NCBI GenBank assembly: GCA_012932295.1
Contig: JAAONU010000001.1
Span: 58,253,693 to 58,317,692 of the forward strand
From: Cyclina sinensis
Lineage: Eukaryota; Mollusca; Bivalvia; Venerida; Veneridae
Reading direction: 5' to 3'
DNA length: 64,000 nucleotides
The first letter of the stretch is position 1, and each line of letters begins with the position of its first letter. Shown here one piece after another: positions 24,675 to 35,726 of the stretch. A model generated the notes under the pieces. That model ran no database searches and had not been told where the DNA came from. It saw only the letters and a program-made list of their open reading frames with translations. The translations under genes were made by a program, and so were the position numbers.

Positions 24675-24895
24675 GCGTAAAGGGCATTCAGGTGGTACAG
24701 TGGTTACACCCAATACTGTTAGTCCTCGATTGCAGGTGTGGTGTGTTCGATACCACTCTTCTTCACTGACACCGCTGTCTTTCGGGTGAGCATTAAACCA
24801 AGGCCCCTTGCTGACAATGACGTAGCAGGTAAAGGAACCAGGAATATCTCTGAATGTCTGTACAAAGTCTTCAGATGCCTTTCACGGAAAATTAT
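24675..24895 (+). repeat. tRNA-derived SINE, copy 2
   Basis: A-box-like ggtggtacagtggttacac and B-box gtgttcgatacc, then the same 'ctttcgggtgagcattaaacc' core and an 'aaggaaccaggaatatctc' body. Tandem neighbour of copy 1, same strand. Confidence 0.72.
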
Positions 24896-25807
24896 AGTGG
24901 TATTTCAAAACTAGAATAACATACCCGCATAGAGGTTGCGATTAATTTGAACAGCTGTAATTTACATATAGCAGTTCAATCCACTTCTTCCCGTGTTCTT
25001 GATCGAATCAGCAGCCACGGTTTCCTTTTCTAATTTCGACCGATTTACCCAGGTATTTTGCAATATTTTCAATATCTGGGTTAGTAAAATCGTTTAGTGT
25101 TTGGACATTATATTCTGTGGCGTATAGCTCTGTTCCGCCTACCACATTCAGTGACACAAGTACTAAACGATTCAGAGTCGTTTATACTGAATAATCGTCC
25201 AATGTCACTGACTGTCCGAACTACACATCCGACTACTAATACAGTCTATCCACAGTAAAAAGTCAAACATCATGTACTAATTTTCTTCTTAGAATTCATT
25301 CATTCGTAATAAATGTGCTCTTTGTAATGCTATTCATTTATTTCGAGCAGAAATCAAGTTTTTTTAAACAATCACGATGATAGATACATTTTGTCGCGGC
25401 ACTCGATGTTGAAATACCTTTCCTACGACATATTTTTTTTTAACAAACGACTTTTGTTTTTCTACGTTTGCAGGATATGTGAAACGGGTAAGCATGGAAG
25501 CTGGTGATATTTGCCGATTTCATCAGAGTTCAAAGACCTATATTTGTATGTAAACTACAAAACATAACGGTGTATGAATTTATTTTCAAGTATGATTTTC
25601 AAGGTTTGATATACATGTATATATATTCAAGTTCATTTAGATTTGTGACTATATAAACAAAAAGAATACATCAAACAACTCGAGCTAAAGATATGCCATA
25701 TGATAACGAGAGATGTCAAATATTGGGAGGTAAATGGTGGACAGAAAATGATTCCGAGCTAAAAAAATCTTCGCACTATTACGTCATCACTGTTTTTCTC
25801 CTTACAG

Positions 25808-25957
25808 AACACTGCCTTTCTAGTTGAAAACTTTGGCCTTACTACCAATGATGTTACTCTCACGGAAAATTCCGGAAAAGGCCAAGTTAACACGATTGAT
25901 AAGGCGCTCAATTCTTTTATAGATATACTGTTTCCCCGTCAACTATTACGAAAATAA
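25808..25957 (+). CDS. Orphan exon-like open frame, possibly a Stealth C-terminal relic
   Basis: Acceptor ctccttacag, then 50 codons to TAA. The end SFIDILFPRQLLRK weakly resembles the last exons of the two Stealth genes (DFLDEMFPLP / [10 protein letters not shown]). No upstream exon with Stealth motifs was found on the plus strand in 22.6-25.8 kb. A tiny potential exon (tttgcag|gatatg...gg|gtaagc, 25475-25488) lies upstream. Could be a relic, part of a lncRNA, or chance. Confidence 0.25.
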   Translation, partial: NTAFLVENFGLTTNDVTLTENSGKGQVNTIDKALNSFIDILFPRQLLRK

Positions 25958-26319
25958 TATCCAGATTGCACTAAGGTAAGTGTACAATTTAACAACAACA
26001 CTGTGAATGATAAGAGAGACAAGAAACACAGTAAAACACTAAAAACTGATTCAACATTATGAACACAGTTAAAACAATAATAAAACCTATTGTTTGAATA
26101 TATTATAGATCTAGACTGCTTTCATTTTGCATAGTACTCTAAGAGTGGAAATATCGGAAATTCTTAAGAAATCAGCACAGAAATCTAAAAGTCTAAAAGA
26201 AAATTTGAGTGTTATACAAACAATAAAACATTATCTTTTTTAAATTTTCACAGAAAAAAACAAAAAGGCAGTTTTCATGTATGCATAACGAGATCCCGTA
26301 ATACAAATTATGGAAATGA

Positions 26320-26452
26320 CTACATCTCAAAAGAAGATGGCATTGGATATAATCCGTCAAAGAAACTTGTCACGTCCTTTATAATCTCAGCTTTACCCTC
26401 CTCGGATAACTCCATCGTAAAACTGTTCGTAACAATAAGATACATGGCTTTC
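26320..26452 (-). CDS. Stealth copy B, terminal exon
   Basis: 133 nt: [11 protein letters not shown] and [20 protein letters not shown], then TAG at 26322-26320. Confidence 0.86.
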
Positions 26453-29400
26453 CTGTAAAAAACGCACACAGAGAGTTATAACAACAAGTAAACAGAAAAT
26501 CTACATACAAATAATAGAACATGATACATAAGGACCATCATGACGACTGAATTCACTCACCTGAATACTTTGGTTGGGGATGTGCTGTTGAGCTAACAAG
26601 CTAAATTGTTGACGACGCACGGCCCATGATAGACAACGAACAACAGGCGATCCTAAAAGTTTACTCTGAGCATTGCTCTGAGCTAAAATGGTGAAGGACG
26701 CGACTTCAAATTCTGGCTTCTAGAGTATATATAATATATTTTTTGATTTTAGCGAATGGCCTAGTTTTTGACCTGAGGTGACTCATATTCAAACTTGACC
26801 CAGATTCAAAGACAAACACCTTGGCTAAGAGTTAATGATATCTGAACTCATAATGTAGTTTCTAAACTGTTTAGATTTCCTTTGATCATTTTTTTCATCA
26901 TATGTTAAGTCTTAAAAATAACGATGCCACTCCAGAGCTCTCAGCTACATAGATAATATGTAGATATGTACATAGATAAATTCAAAAATAAATAGATTTC
27001 AATCCATTTCGAAATTTCACACTGAATAAAGTAACCTGTCTATAATTTCTTACTTTAACTTGATCTCCATTTCGACAAGTTCCATCTGTTTCTTCCTGGC
27101 TTCTCTTGAACGGTTGTCGACATTGAACTTCACCTTGTAACCAACTTTCTGACGGCTCCTTTTTTTAAAAAAGATGTCAAAGTTTATATTGTTAAACCAT
27201 TCATTTACCGTGTATCTGTTTAAAAAGATGTATAATATCAGAGATCAACATTAGCCGGAAGAGGACAAAGAAAATATAAATATGCTTAAGTTGATATAGG
27301 GACAAATACATCATACGTTTAACCCATTTATTCGAAATGGATTATTCTTTCCTCGTCAGTTGGACGAGTCTATTTTCAGTTAAAAGACCCTGATCAGACG
27401 CCGGATATTGAAACCGGGCAAGTTTACTTCTTAATTCCAGTAATTTTACATAATCAAAAAACTTATACTGTTCACATTTGTTAAAACTGATAGGTCGCTA
27501 TCAACTAATAAAAAATGACTTCAAAGTCAGAACCAATTTTTATGACCAAAACTGATGGGCAATTACCCCGTTCCCATCTCTCTTCTGTTCTAAACATGTT
27601 AACTTTCGCTCGATTTCATTGACATTTAGGCGTCGGTTAAAAACGAAATAAATAATACAAATAATAATACCTCATGTCTGTCTTTACATCAATCTGTCCA
27701 CTTTCCTTTAAATACTGGATATAAACAAACTGAAACTGAACTGAAAGATGATGTCTTATCTTGTGAGAGGATGTTCTGTCCCACTCTTCTGGAAATCTGA
27801 AATGATTTGTTACACGACTAAGAAAACGTCAATTTTCTGTACATGAAATGAAATTGAAACGAATTTGATTATTTTGTCATTGAAAACTGCTTAAAGAAAG
27901 GCATTTATTTGGTAGAAGTTTATTAATATTATATACAATGATTGCCGAGAACGTATTACAGAATGATTATTTTTTCCTGCTAATAATTCTTGGCAAATGC
28001 TGTACAAATAATGTACACTCAACTGCGCAAATTCGATTTTAAAAAATCCTGTAAATCTTGTAATACCTTTTGTTAAGTTTGTATATGATGCTTTTATCAA
28101 ACAAATGAGCACCGTGTTCCGCTATGTATCTATCCTTTGGTCCGTAGTGTTTGTTCAGTATAAAATATGTATGCATAACAGAGCCCATCCAGCTGTCAAA
28201 CATAAAGTCCTTGTCCGTGTCCGTGTATGGGGGAACTTTTTGGCCAATACAATCATCCCCGTCCCATTCACAACTCGCAGTACTACAGTTCTTGTCACAT
28301 ATACCATTGTTGACCATAACCACGTTACAGTGTTTGTTACACCTATATGGCCTCTCCGCCATGAATCGGATCTGCAAAGGATCGAAGGAAAAATAAAAGT
28401 CATTCCTTAAAATGACAAGAGGCAAAGGGACAGAAAGAGGTACGTTTCTCCTAGTTAAAACAATTTACTTACATTTCCGTAAAGCAGAGATACGATACAT
28501 TTTAAAAAATACCAGTCCGTCTGGGATTCAAACTGATACTGTTTCAGTCATTAGCTTGAATAAACGACGCTCTAGACAAAAGGGCAAAAACTCAATTCCC
28601 TTACGCAGATTTTAGACATTGAATCTACACATATCAAAGCAGATGTGCACTCGTCTGACCCAATTAAAAGCGAAGTAAATAACCGCAAAGTATTTTTAAA
28701 TACAGATAGAAGTTTATTGTAAGTGTCGTGTTAGTGTTCTGTTGAAGGAACCATGTAAATGAGACCTACTACGAAAAACAGTCTTAAAGTCAATAAAGTT
28801 TCTTCATTTTGAAATATTGATAGATGAGTATGTAATTATATCATATAAAACCATTTCGAGCTATTGATGTAAAGAATGTCCAAATCAAGTGCCTCATTTT
28901 GAAATGTTAATATATGTACTGTATCAATCATCTACCTCATTTTGAAATGTTAATATATGTACTGTATCAATCATCTACCTCATTTTGAAATGTTAATATA
29001 TGTACTGTATCAATCATCTACCTCATTTTGAAATGTTAATATATGTACTGTATCAATCATCTACCTCATTTTGAAATATTCATAAAAGGACCACGGTGCA
29101 AATATAAATGCAAATAAAAGTATGCAACTATCATTCGAGGACGTAAAATACGTTATAGCAGAATGCAAAATTTAAAATTGCATCTCAGATACTTTGATGA
29201 TATTCGCGCTAAATAAGTGAACAAAAGCTTTGCAAGTAAAATCATTGCATTGATAACTTCCTTTCCCAGAAAACTGTCTAAGTTTGTTGTAAGCGCTAAC
29301 CTTAAAAGAAGAAACATTATGTATTCATTAGTGTACGTTCCAGTTTTCTACTATACTTAAGACATCAATTCTTAGCTTAACTTATCTTATATATATATAT

Positions 29401-32400
29401 ACATATAACAATATATCAAAGGGGTCGGGTGCAGATGTAAAACCTGTATATATGTTGAAATTATGTTTTGTTTATATTGCTCAAGTCACAACAATAAACA
29501 ACCTACTTACTTACTTGTATACACCATTTAGGAATACTGAAATAAGGACAGTGCAAAAAGAATACACCATGTCCAAAACTGTCAGATCATATTCAACATT
29601 TCTAAATATTACCATAAGGACAAGGCCAATCAAATGCACCATTTCGACAATATTAACAAAGAGACTATGCAAACATTTATTGATAAAAAGACTAAACTCA
29701 TTTATACCCAATTGCGAATCATTAATGAAAGGACCACCTTATAAATCTTATATAACAAATTCAGAAATGTTGTATTAAGAATGTGTAAAGTATACACTTC
29801 ATTTCGAAATTTTGACTAATTACCGTTCAAACAATATACTTATTTCAAAATGTAGAGAGCAAGACTTCGCCAACTGTATAGACCATTTCGAATGACTGAA
29901 GAAAATATATGCAATATTTTTAACTTTCCGAGTAAAGAACTGTTTAATTCAGACGTTAAATAATTGACGGTAAAAGTTTTTAGACAGAAAGACGTTTATC
30001 GGAGTTAGCTCGTTTTAGATCAGAAAATAAGACTATTGTGATGTATATGTAAATATGAATCATTTTCATAGCATCTAAATATGACTTTAAAGCATTCATA
30101 TCTACACACTTTCTCACTTATCCTTTTCAGATTGTACACTAAGTAACAGTTTGCAGATCAATACTACGAGTGGACATCTGGATGTCGCTGTATTCATGGT
30201 ACTACAAGACAAGTCGATAAATAAAACAAGAAGTCGTACTTATGTGTCACGCACGTACGTTGATTCTGTTGTAAAGTTTATAAAAATTATGCTTGTTTGT
30301 TGACAAGTAGGTCAACTTTGCGGTTTTTGTATAAGCTTCCAGCAGTTTTGGGTCTTTTAGGCAGTGTTTCGTTTGGTAAAATGTTACCAAAATGTTAGCA
30401 GTACCGCGGCCATATAATACTAAATGTAGCAATTGATCGTGTTTACAAGGATCAAACTGATTCCAATACTACGGTCATATAACACTAAATTTAGCAACTA
30501 GCACGTACTCGGCCGTGACTGCAGTAAAAGTAGAACTTTCTTGTAAGATAATGTTGAAATTAAAACCTTGAAGAATAAATCTCATTAATGGACGTATAAA
30601 TGATTGTGAAATGATGAAAAGTAAAATTTATTATCTGTTTAAGACTTGGGCAACCAATTGATCTACAATAACTTTTACCTTGTATTTTCCACCTATTGTA
30701 ACCAGGTCTGAGATTTCCAATTTTGATGTCAGCATTATATTGTCATTAAGATATATAAATCTTCTTGAGAGCCCAGTAATGCGATGTAGATGGCATTCTA
30801 TAGCTGGAGAAGCAAAGGTAGGTAAGTGGCTTTTGTTTGGAAATATCTCCTGAAATATACATGTATATGTTTTTTTTTAAAATATTTTCTTTTACACTTT
30901 AAAACATATAATAATTTAATGTGTAACTGATACAAAATAAAGTTCCACAACATTTACAGTCGATTTAAGTGGAAAAGTCCTAAATGCTTAGCATAAATAA
31001 TGCATTTTCATTAAAGCCAAAAAATAGCAGTTCTAATATCATTTTTCAGATATACCCACATCGAATTGATGCTCGTCTTATCTTAGTATATATATTTTTT
31101 ATCTTGACTATCTAACCATATTTACACAATAACACGAATGTGGTCAGTTCTTGATTAACTCACCTCATGTGTTACCAGTGTAAGTTTCGGGTGTTCCAGT
31201 TTCAGCCAAGTTGGTATCTGTCCGTTTGTGACCACAAATATATGTCTCACCCAATTTGCGTACATCTCAATAGACCTGAGAGAGTATTTCAGGGTCCCGA
31301 TATCAAAATATCTGTTTAACTCCATTACGCCTGAACTGAAATAAATAGGGTGTATGAATAATTTGAAATGCTGGAATTACTTTTTTATCTATTACACGAG
31401 CGACTGAAATTGGTGTATCCTTACGCCTTACTGATGCCGGCTTTTTAGCATGAATTGAATCGTAAGGCTTATGAAACGAATTTAAGGAATGTTTGTAAGA
31501 CATCTGATTTACTTTGTTTTTGAAAACAAAATGTAAAATCTTTTCTTGAGCTTTATATGATATGAAGTAGAGTTAAGCAAGCAGAAAAAGCGACCTTTAA
31601 TTTAACAATTTCTTGAACTTTTGTTTCAAATATAAGACGATTTTGTATAAGACGGTGTATTCTAGAACATAACTTGAAAGTTTTGAGTGAACAGGTACAC
31701 GTACTTGCGTCTGTTGATTGACCTCAGGTACTCGTGCAGTTGTCTATTAAACTTAGGTTCTGACCCATTTACCCACGTGTAAACGATATCAATATCCTCA
31801 TTAAGAGTCCTAAAATAAAAGAAAAAAGTCACTTATTCTTATGAACATACTGTGTTAGTTCGTAACAAAAACAAGAGTATGTGGTTGTGGGCTAACTGAG
31901 GCACCTATATAGACAAGTTGAACGTTTTTCTTAAAATTTTGTAAATTAACAACACACATTTGTACTACATAATTTTTATTTCTATTCAATACCGCAATTT
32001 TGTGTTTTAAACGACATATTTCTATTCTTAATTTATTTGTATTCTATTCTATATTCGTTTAATAGTTCTTTAATTGATAAGCGCTCCAGTGATATTCAAT
32101 CCTAAACTCATTTGCGTTCAATACAAACTGACTGTCAACAAATGTTAATTATTTATTAGTAATGAAATATTTTAAACGTTGGTACAGCACGCTAAATAAG
32201 GAATGAGGAAGAAGCGAACTTGCGTTAGATCTTGTTTCATTTTTCAATTCTCAATGAGCTTATTTATCATCGGAATTGATTATTTCATTATACCGATGCT
32301 CCCAGAGTTAGGTTATTTTAGACTTCGTGTGATAATGCTAGGAATAGGAAGCCCACTTTTCCAGAAACACTCCTTGATTTCCATGGTCACTGTATACCAA

Positions 32401-35400
32401 AAGATTTAAGTTAAATGTCTCAATCAAAAAGACAATTAAAGCAGTAAATGAAGGATCATGGGATCGAACATGCTACCCTCAGCGTTATCACTGGATACAT
32501 GATCTGTTCCTTTTTTCTCTCCCATCGAACCGATCCATCCCGACTTATGTTCGCCCTCGAGACATCGCCAAAAATAAAACCAATCACATACGAGAATAAG
32601 TGTTAGAAGCATACAAACAGCCGTGTATACTTTGTGACACAGCCTTTGACGTCATATGAAAGATTTCTGTCAAGATATATTCAAGAAACTGACTACACGT
32701 CTTTGAAAACTGTTCTAGATTAAACATAGTTTATTGATTAAATGTTTTGCATTTACAGATCGCTTGAAAGTTATATATAACGATAAATGTTGGAACGAAA
32801 GCTTGTTTTACTTACAAATCTGCGTTAGTGTGCATGTTTTCAGCGTTTATTCCTTGCTGTTCCAAATGTTTGTTATATTCATCAGCCTGAAAGAAAAGGA
32901 ATGTAGACAAAGGTTAAACGACCCTTGTGTAGAATTAACAGAGTAGGTCAAATGATTAACGACTACTGCCTCAAAGACTGCCGGTGCTGTACGCGCTTTT
33001 ACGACTTCTAAAAAAGAACTCTGGCTGATCAAATACTAAAAGAAAAAACGGTTGAAGTCTGTAATTAATCTTTAGCATTTCCTGGATAAAAAAGAAAGTT
33101 TCAACAATCTTAATTAAGTACCAGAAGTTTCCGGGAAAGATTTAATTATTTATTTATTTGTTTATTTTTTTTTTGGAGGGACGAGGAGGAGGCGGGGGGA
33201 GCAAAACAACATAACTCTCTATGACCTACGTCAACCAAAGATTCAAAACTCGATTGTAACACTTGAATGTACCTTGTAAGATCTTTGGTTTAATTTTTAC
33301 ACGTGCACATAAGTTAAGTTGTGTCTGTTACTTATATACCTGCATCTCCTCATGCCACTCACAGAAGTTCGAAGAATTCGAAATACAGCAAAACATGTCA
33401 AACCAGTGAAGGCAGTCACACAAAATTTTCATGTTCGAGTGTTTGTAAGCGTAATTACACGTTTGACTCACAAAGAAAGAATCTCACGTGTGTTTTTTTT
33501 GACATATTCACATAAGAAAAAATATGTCATATTACACACACACGAACATGTAAAACCTTAGATTAAGTCAACTTAATATAACGAAAATTACAATTTACAC
33601 ACAAAGCTTCTGTTCATTGCAAAATGAATACCAGACAATTTTCCCGGCGCCATATGTTGCAAAAAGAAAACTAGATGATTAAAAACATTAGACGCCAACA
33701 TGTTGAATTACACTCACGTTTGTTGATTGTAATTGTTATTGGCAAAATAACCACCATCTGATGCAGATGCATATTACAAAAATATGTTTGTTTCAATGAT
33801 TTGAGCAACACGAGACGTTTGGGTAGTTACAAAGAATTCGAAATTACAACTGTTAGCATGCACAATCTTAACCTTATATCAAGGAAATGATGATGTTAGA
33901 AATGATGTGGCATGCAGTGATTCAATAACGCTCAAGGGGCAATGACATTTTGAATGAATATCAAAAGAATTTGATTTCTATATAATGACCGTTATCTTTG
34001 ACCAAACCGAGAGTTTACACAGATTTATAAAGAAATAAAAAGACACAGATAATGCATAAAGGGCTTAAGGTATTAGATCCATAATACCCTTCCTCCACTC
34101 TGGAGAGTATTCAATTCCATTAATTTGTGTAGAATGGAGACATTTTCGGTGAAGAACATTGGTTCAAACCCCAATCCAGCCATTTTTCTCTAGTTTTTGG
34201 CAGTTTTACATTGTTTTGTTTTTACAATAGTAACTTTTATACAATTAAAATTTAATTTCTTTTGTTTTAAATGCATTTCAATTGTAACAAAGCTTTTCAA
34301 TAAGGTAAATTGATGAAAACTGGGTATCTGTGATTTCAGTTAAAATGTCTCTAAAACAAGACGGTAAAAATATTTGATATTTTGCCTATTTGTTAAGAAT
34401 AGTACATAAATAAATCTAATAGCTAATTTGAAGCCCTGAAGACTTATGTTAAAGTTTACGTTCATAACATCCCCTCATCAAGTTTGCTGGATAAATTGGC
34501 GTCATGTTTACAATCATATTTTGTTTCTTCTCACTTTCGGCTTTTCATTGTGTTTGCTGTTTGCTAGCAGTTAGTAGGTCTTCATATTGTGAATTATAAC
34601 ATACCAGTTAATACTTATTTTTTATGGTCAGTCTTAGAAAAACACTGTGTTTCTCTATACCTTATAAACCCATTAGGTCGGGTGAGGTTTGAAGTCAATA
34701 TTAGTCAACCTGAAACTCCCATGGTAAAAGTGTCTTATATGGTCTATATCTTGTCCTAGAATAGTATATATCTAAAAAAGGGCTCAATTCAGTGAGGGCG
34801 GACAAAATGTTTATTAGTATTTCTAACCAACCAGCCATTGTAATGGCCGTTTTATTCACAGGGAATCGCTGCGTAGGGGTTAAATGACCCTAAAGTAACT
34901 GATAAACCACACTTCTTCTGAATAATATATAAATACAAGGGAACCAACTCATCGGATTTCCTTTATAAGTCCATTTGGACACGGGTTCGCAACACTTTTC
35001 ACCTCAAGCAAAACAGCCTGCACGCGTATTCGGCGAAAACACTTGGTTCAGTTCGAAACAATGAACAAAAATGCTTCTCTCACTAGCAATGGTCTTTCTC
35101 TAAATCTCCTTAGCCTCTCGGAACAAACTACTTTTTCTGAAAGATGACGAATAGGCAACCATTGTTGTTGTTGTCTCCGAGACAGAGGTGATTTCTGATT
35201 GGTTAAAATGAACCTAGGCGAAAGATGTTGCGGACCCATGTCCAAATGGATCTACAAAGGAAATCCGATGAGTTGGTTCCCTTGTATTTATATATAAACA
35301 TGTATTCAAAGGATTTGGGAGAAATGTGGTTTATAAGTATTTGTAGGGTCAGTTAACCCCTACGTACCGATTCCCTGTGGTTTTATTAATCAAAAACTAG

Positions 35401-35726
35401 CTTGGATACTCGTGGTTTACTTTTATTGACCGGACTGTGCCGTCATTGTGACCGTGACCTTTGAACTGTCAAAATATCAGCTAATTTAATTTGCTCACGA
35501 AACTTTAGCAATATCTTTTTTAACCAGTGTCTTGAACGTAAAACATAAGTTATCCTTCGACGATACACAACAGTAACAAAATAAAAAAATGTTACTAAAA
35601 AAATTCATTTTTACTCACCGTATCCCATTCCTCCACAAAGTGAATATATAATGACACGAGTAAACATGATATCAACAGAAGTATATAAACAGCATTCCAG
35701 TTCATTAACATTTTCTGTACAGACAT
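26320..35726 (-). CDS. Compact Stealth-family phosphotransferase (GNPTAB-like), copy B, 431 aa, 9 exons
   Basis: Exons in transcript order: 35726-35619, 32886-32816, 31809-31705, 31335-31164, 30849-30679, 28371-28067, 27796-27671, 27158-27054, 26452-26320. Joined 1296 nt, all GT-AG, ending TAG. Same architecture as copy A: signal anchor (11-31), CR1 [13 protein letters not shown] (from 65), CR2, LNR (from 220) ending WDGDDC, CR3 IAEHGAH, CR4 [18 protein letters not shown]. Exon lengths 105, 172, 171, 305 and 105 equal those of copy A and all phases match, so the two arose by duplication of an already intron-bearing gene. The CR2 motif reads FIYLNDN (183-189) instead of the NDD of copy A. Predicted Golgi type II phosphotransferase; activity uncertain because of that change. 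Confidence 0.88.
26590..26705. repeat. Dispersed repeat fragment of a type I know from bivalve genomes
   Basis: Contains 'gacgacgcacgg', 'caggcgatcctaaaag' and 'actctgagcattgctctgag', then 'agctaaaa', matching in pattern a very common bivalve element (gcgatcac..agctcacc..tgagcac..gtgagctaaaa). Recognition is from memory, not a search. Located in intron 8 of Stealth copy B. Confidence 0.45.
27054..27158 (-). CDS. Stealth copy B, coding exon 8
   Basis: 105 nt: [20 protein letters not shown], matching copy A exon 8. The donor was placed at aa|gtaaga, which keeps the frame into KAMYLIV. Confidence 0.8.
27671..27796 (-). CDS. Stealth copy B, coding exon 7: CR4
   Basis: 126 nt: [20 protein letters not shown], then [13 protein letters not shown]. 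Acceptor atttcag; the split Arg codon joins exon 8. Confidence 0.87.
28067..28371 (-). CDS. Stealth copy B, coding exon 6: LNR and CR3
   Basis: 305 nt. CNKHC...[22 protein letters not shown] is a six-cysteine Notch repeat, followed by [17 protein letters not shown] and YIAEHGAH. Confidence 0.92.
28515..28625 (-). repeat. tRNA-like short repeat copy in Stealth B intron 5
   Basis: 'gtctgggattcaaactgat' is a reverse B box; 'cgctctagac' and 'attcccttacgcagattt' follow as in the copies at 15.5 and 63.2-63.6 kb. More diverged. Confidence 0.5.
28888..29085 (+). repeat. 43-bp tandem repeat, about four near-identical units
   Basis: Unit begins ctcattttgaaatgttaata and ends tcaatcatctac. Four copies are almost identical, implying recent expansion. 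Within Stealth B intron 5. Confidence 0.95.
29086..30678. other. Rest of Stealth B intron 5, nothing recognised
   Basis: AT-rich, with a short (ta)n tract near 29390. A 108-codon frame at 29452-29778 lacks motifs, splice context and a normal amino-acid mix, so it is not called as a gene. Confidence 0.4.
30679..30849 (-). CDS. Stealth copy B, coding exon 5: CR2 catalytic block with NDN
   Basis: 171 nt: [18 protein letters not shown], then [13 protein letters not shown]. The second acidic residue of the conserved NDD pair is Asn (aat). Confidence 0.9.
31164..31335 (-). CDS. Stealth copy B, coding exon 4: CR2 first half
   Basis: 172 nt: [18 protein letters not shown] and [14 protein letters not shown]. 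The more upstream of two adjacent AG acceptors (tttcag|ttcag|gcg) preserves the frame and the 172-nt length. Confidence 0.88.
31705..31809 (-). CDS. Stealth copy B, coding exon 3: CR1
   Basis: 105 nt: [18 protein letters not shown]. Acceptor ttattttag, donor gtacgt. Confidence 0.9.
32816..32886 (-). CDS. Stealth copy B, coding exon 2: stem
   Basis: 71 nt: [18 protein letters not shown]. Flanked by ctttcag and gtaagt. Ends two bases into a codon, as in copy A. Confidence 0.78.
34055..34820 (+). repeat. ~760-bp non-autonomous dispersed element, copy 1
   Basis: Matches 41071-41862 in inverse orientation over nearly its whole length, including cttaaggtatta at one end, 'actctggagagtattcaatt', 'cacttttaccatgggagttt' (reverse sense) and 'aacattttgtc' at the other. 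The left end keeps the terminal motif; the right end is degraded. Contains a tRNA B-box-like ggttcaaaccc at 34162. No open frame. Confidence 0.85.
34858..35380. repeat. Long imperfect inverted repeat (arms ~140-150 bp)
   Basis: Arm 34858-34993 pairs with 35227-35380: for example ggaaccaactcatcggattt at 34940 versus its complement near 35260-35280, and cacagggaatcg at one end versus gattccctgtgg at the other. Spacer about 233 bp. Fold-back element or palindromic MITE pair. Confidence 0.9.
35619..35726 (-). CDS. Stealth copy B, coding exon 1: start and signal anchor
   Basis: 36 codons: [18 protein letters not shown] then a long hydrophobic run to IHF and VEEWDT. Shorter cytosolic tail than copy A (about 10 versus 28 residues). 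Donor acg|gtgagt. Confidence 0.82.

Larger units (their letters stand above)
32887..35618. other. Intron 1 of Stealth copy B with two repeat elements
   Basis: Holds a ~760-bp dispersed element (34055-34820) and a large inverted repeat (34858-35380). The remainder is AT-rich with no recognisable feature. Confidence 0.5.

Noticed and set aside
28888..29085. CRISPR-like regular repeats
   Set aside because: Head-to-tail 43-bp units without unique spacers, in an animal intron: a minisatellite.
29452..29778. 108-codon plus-strand frame in Stealth B intron
   Set aside because: Composition dominated by T, R, I and N, no motif, antisense to the gene and without splice partners.
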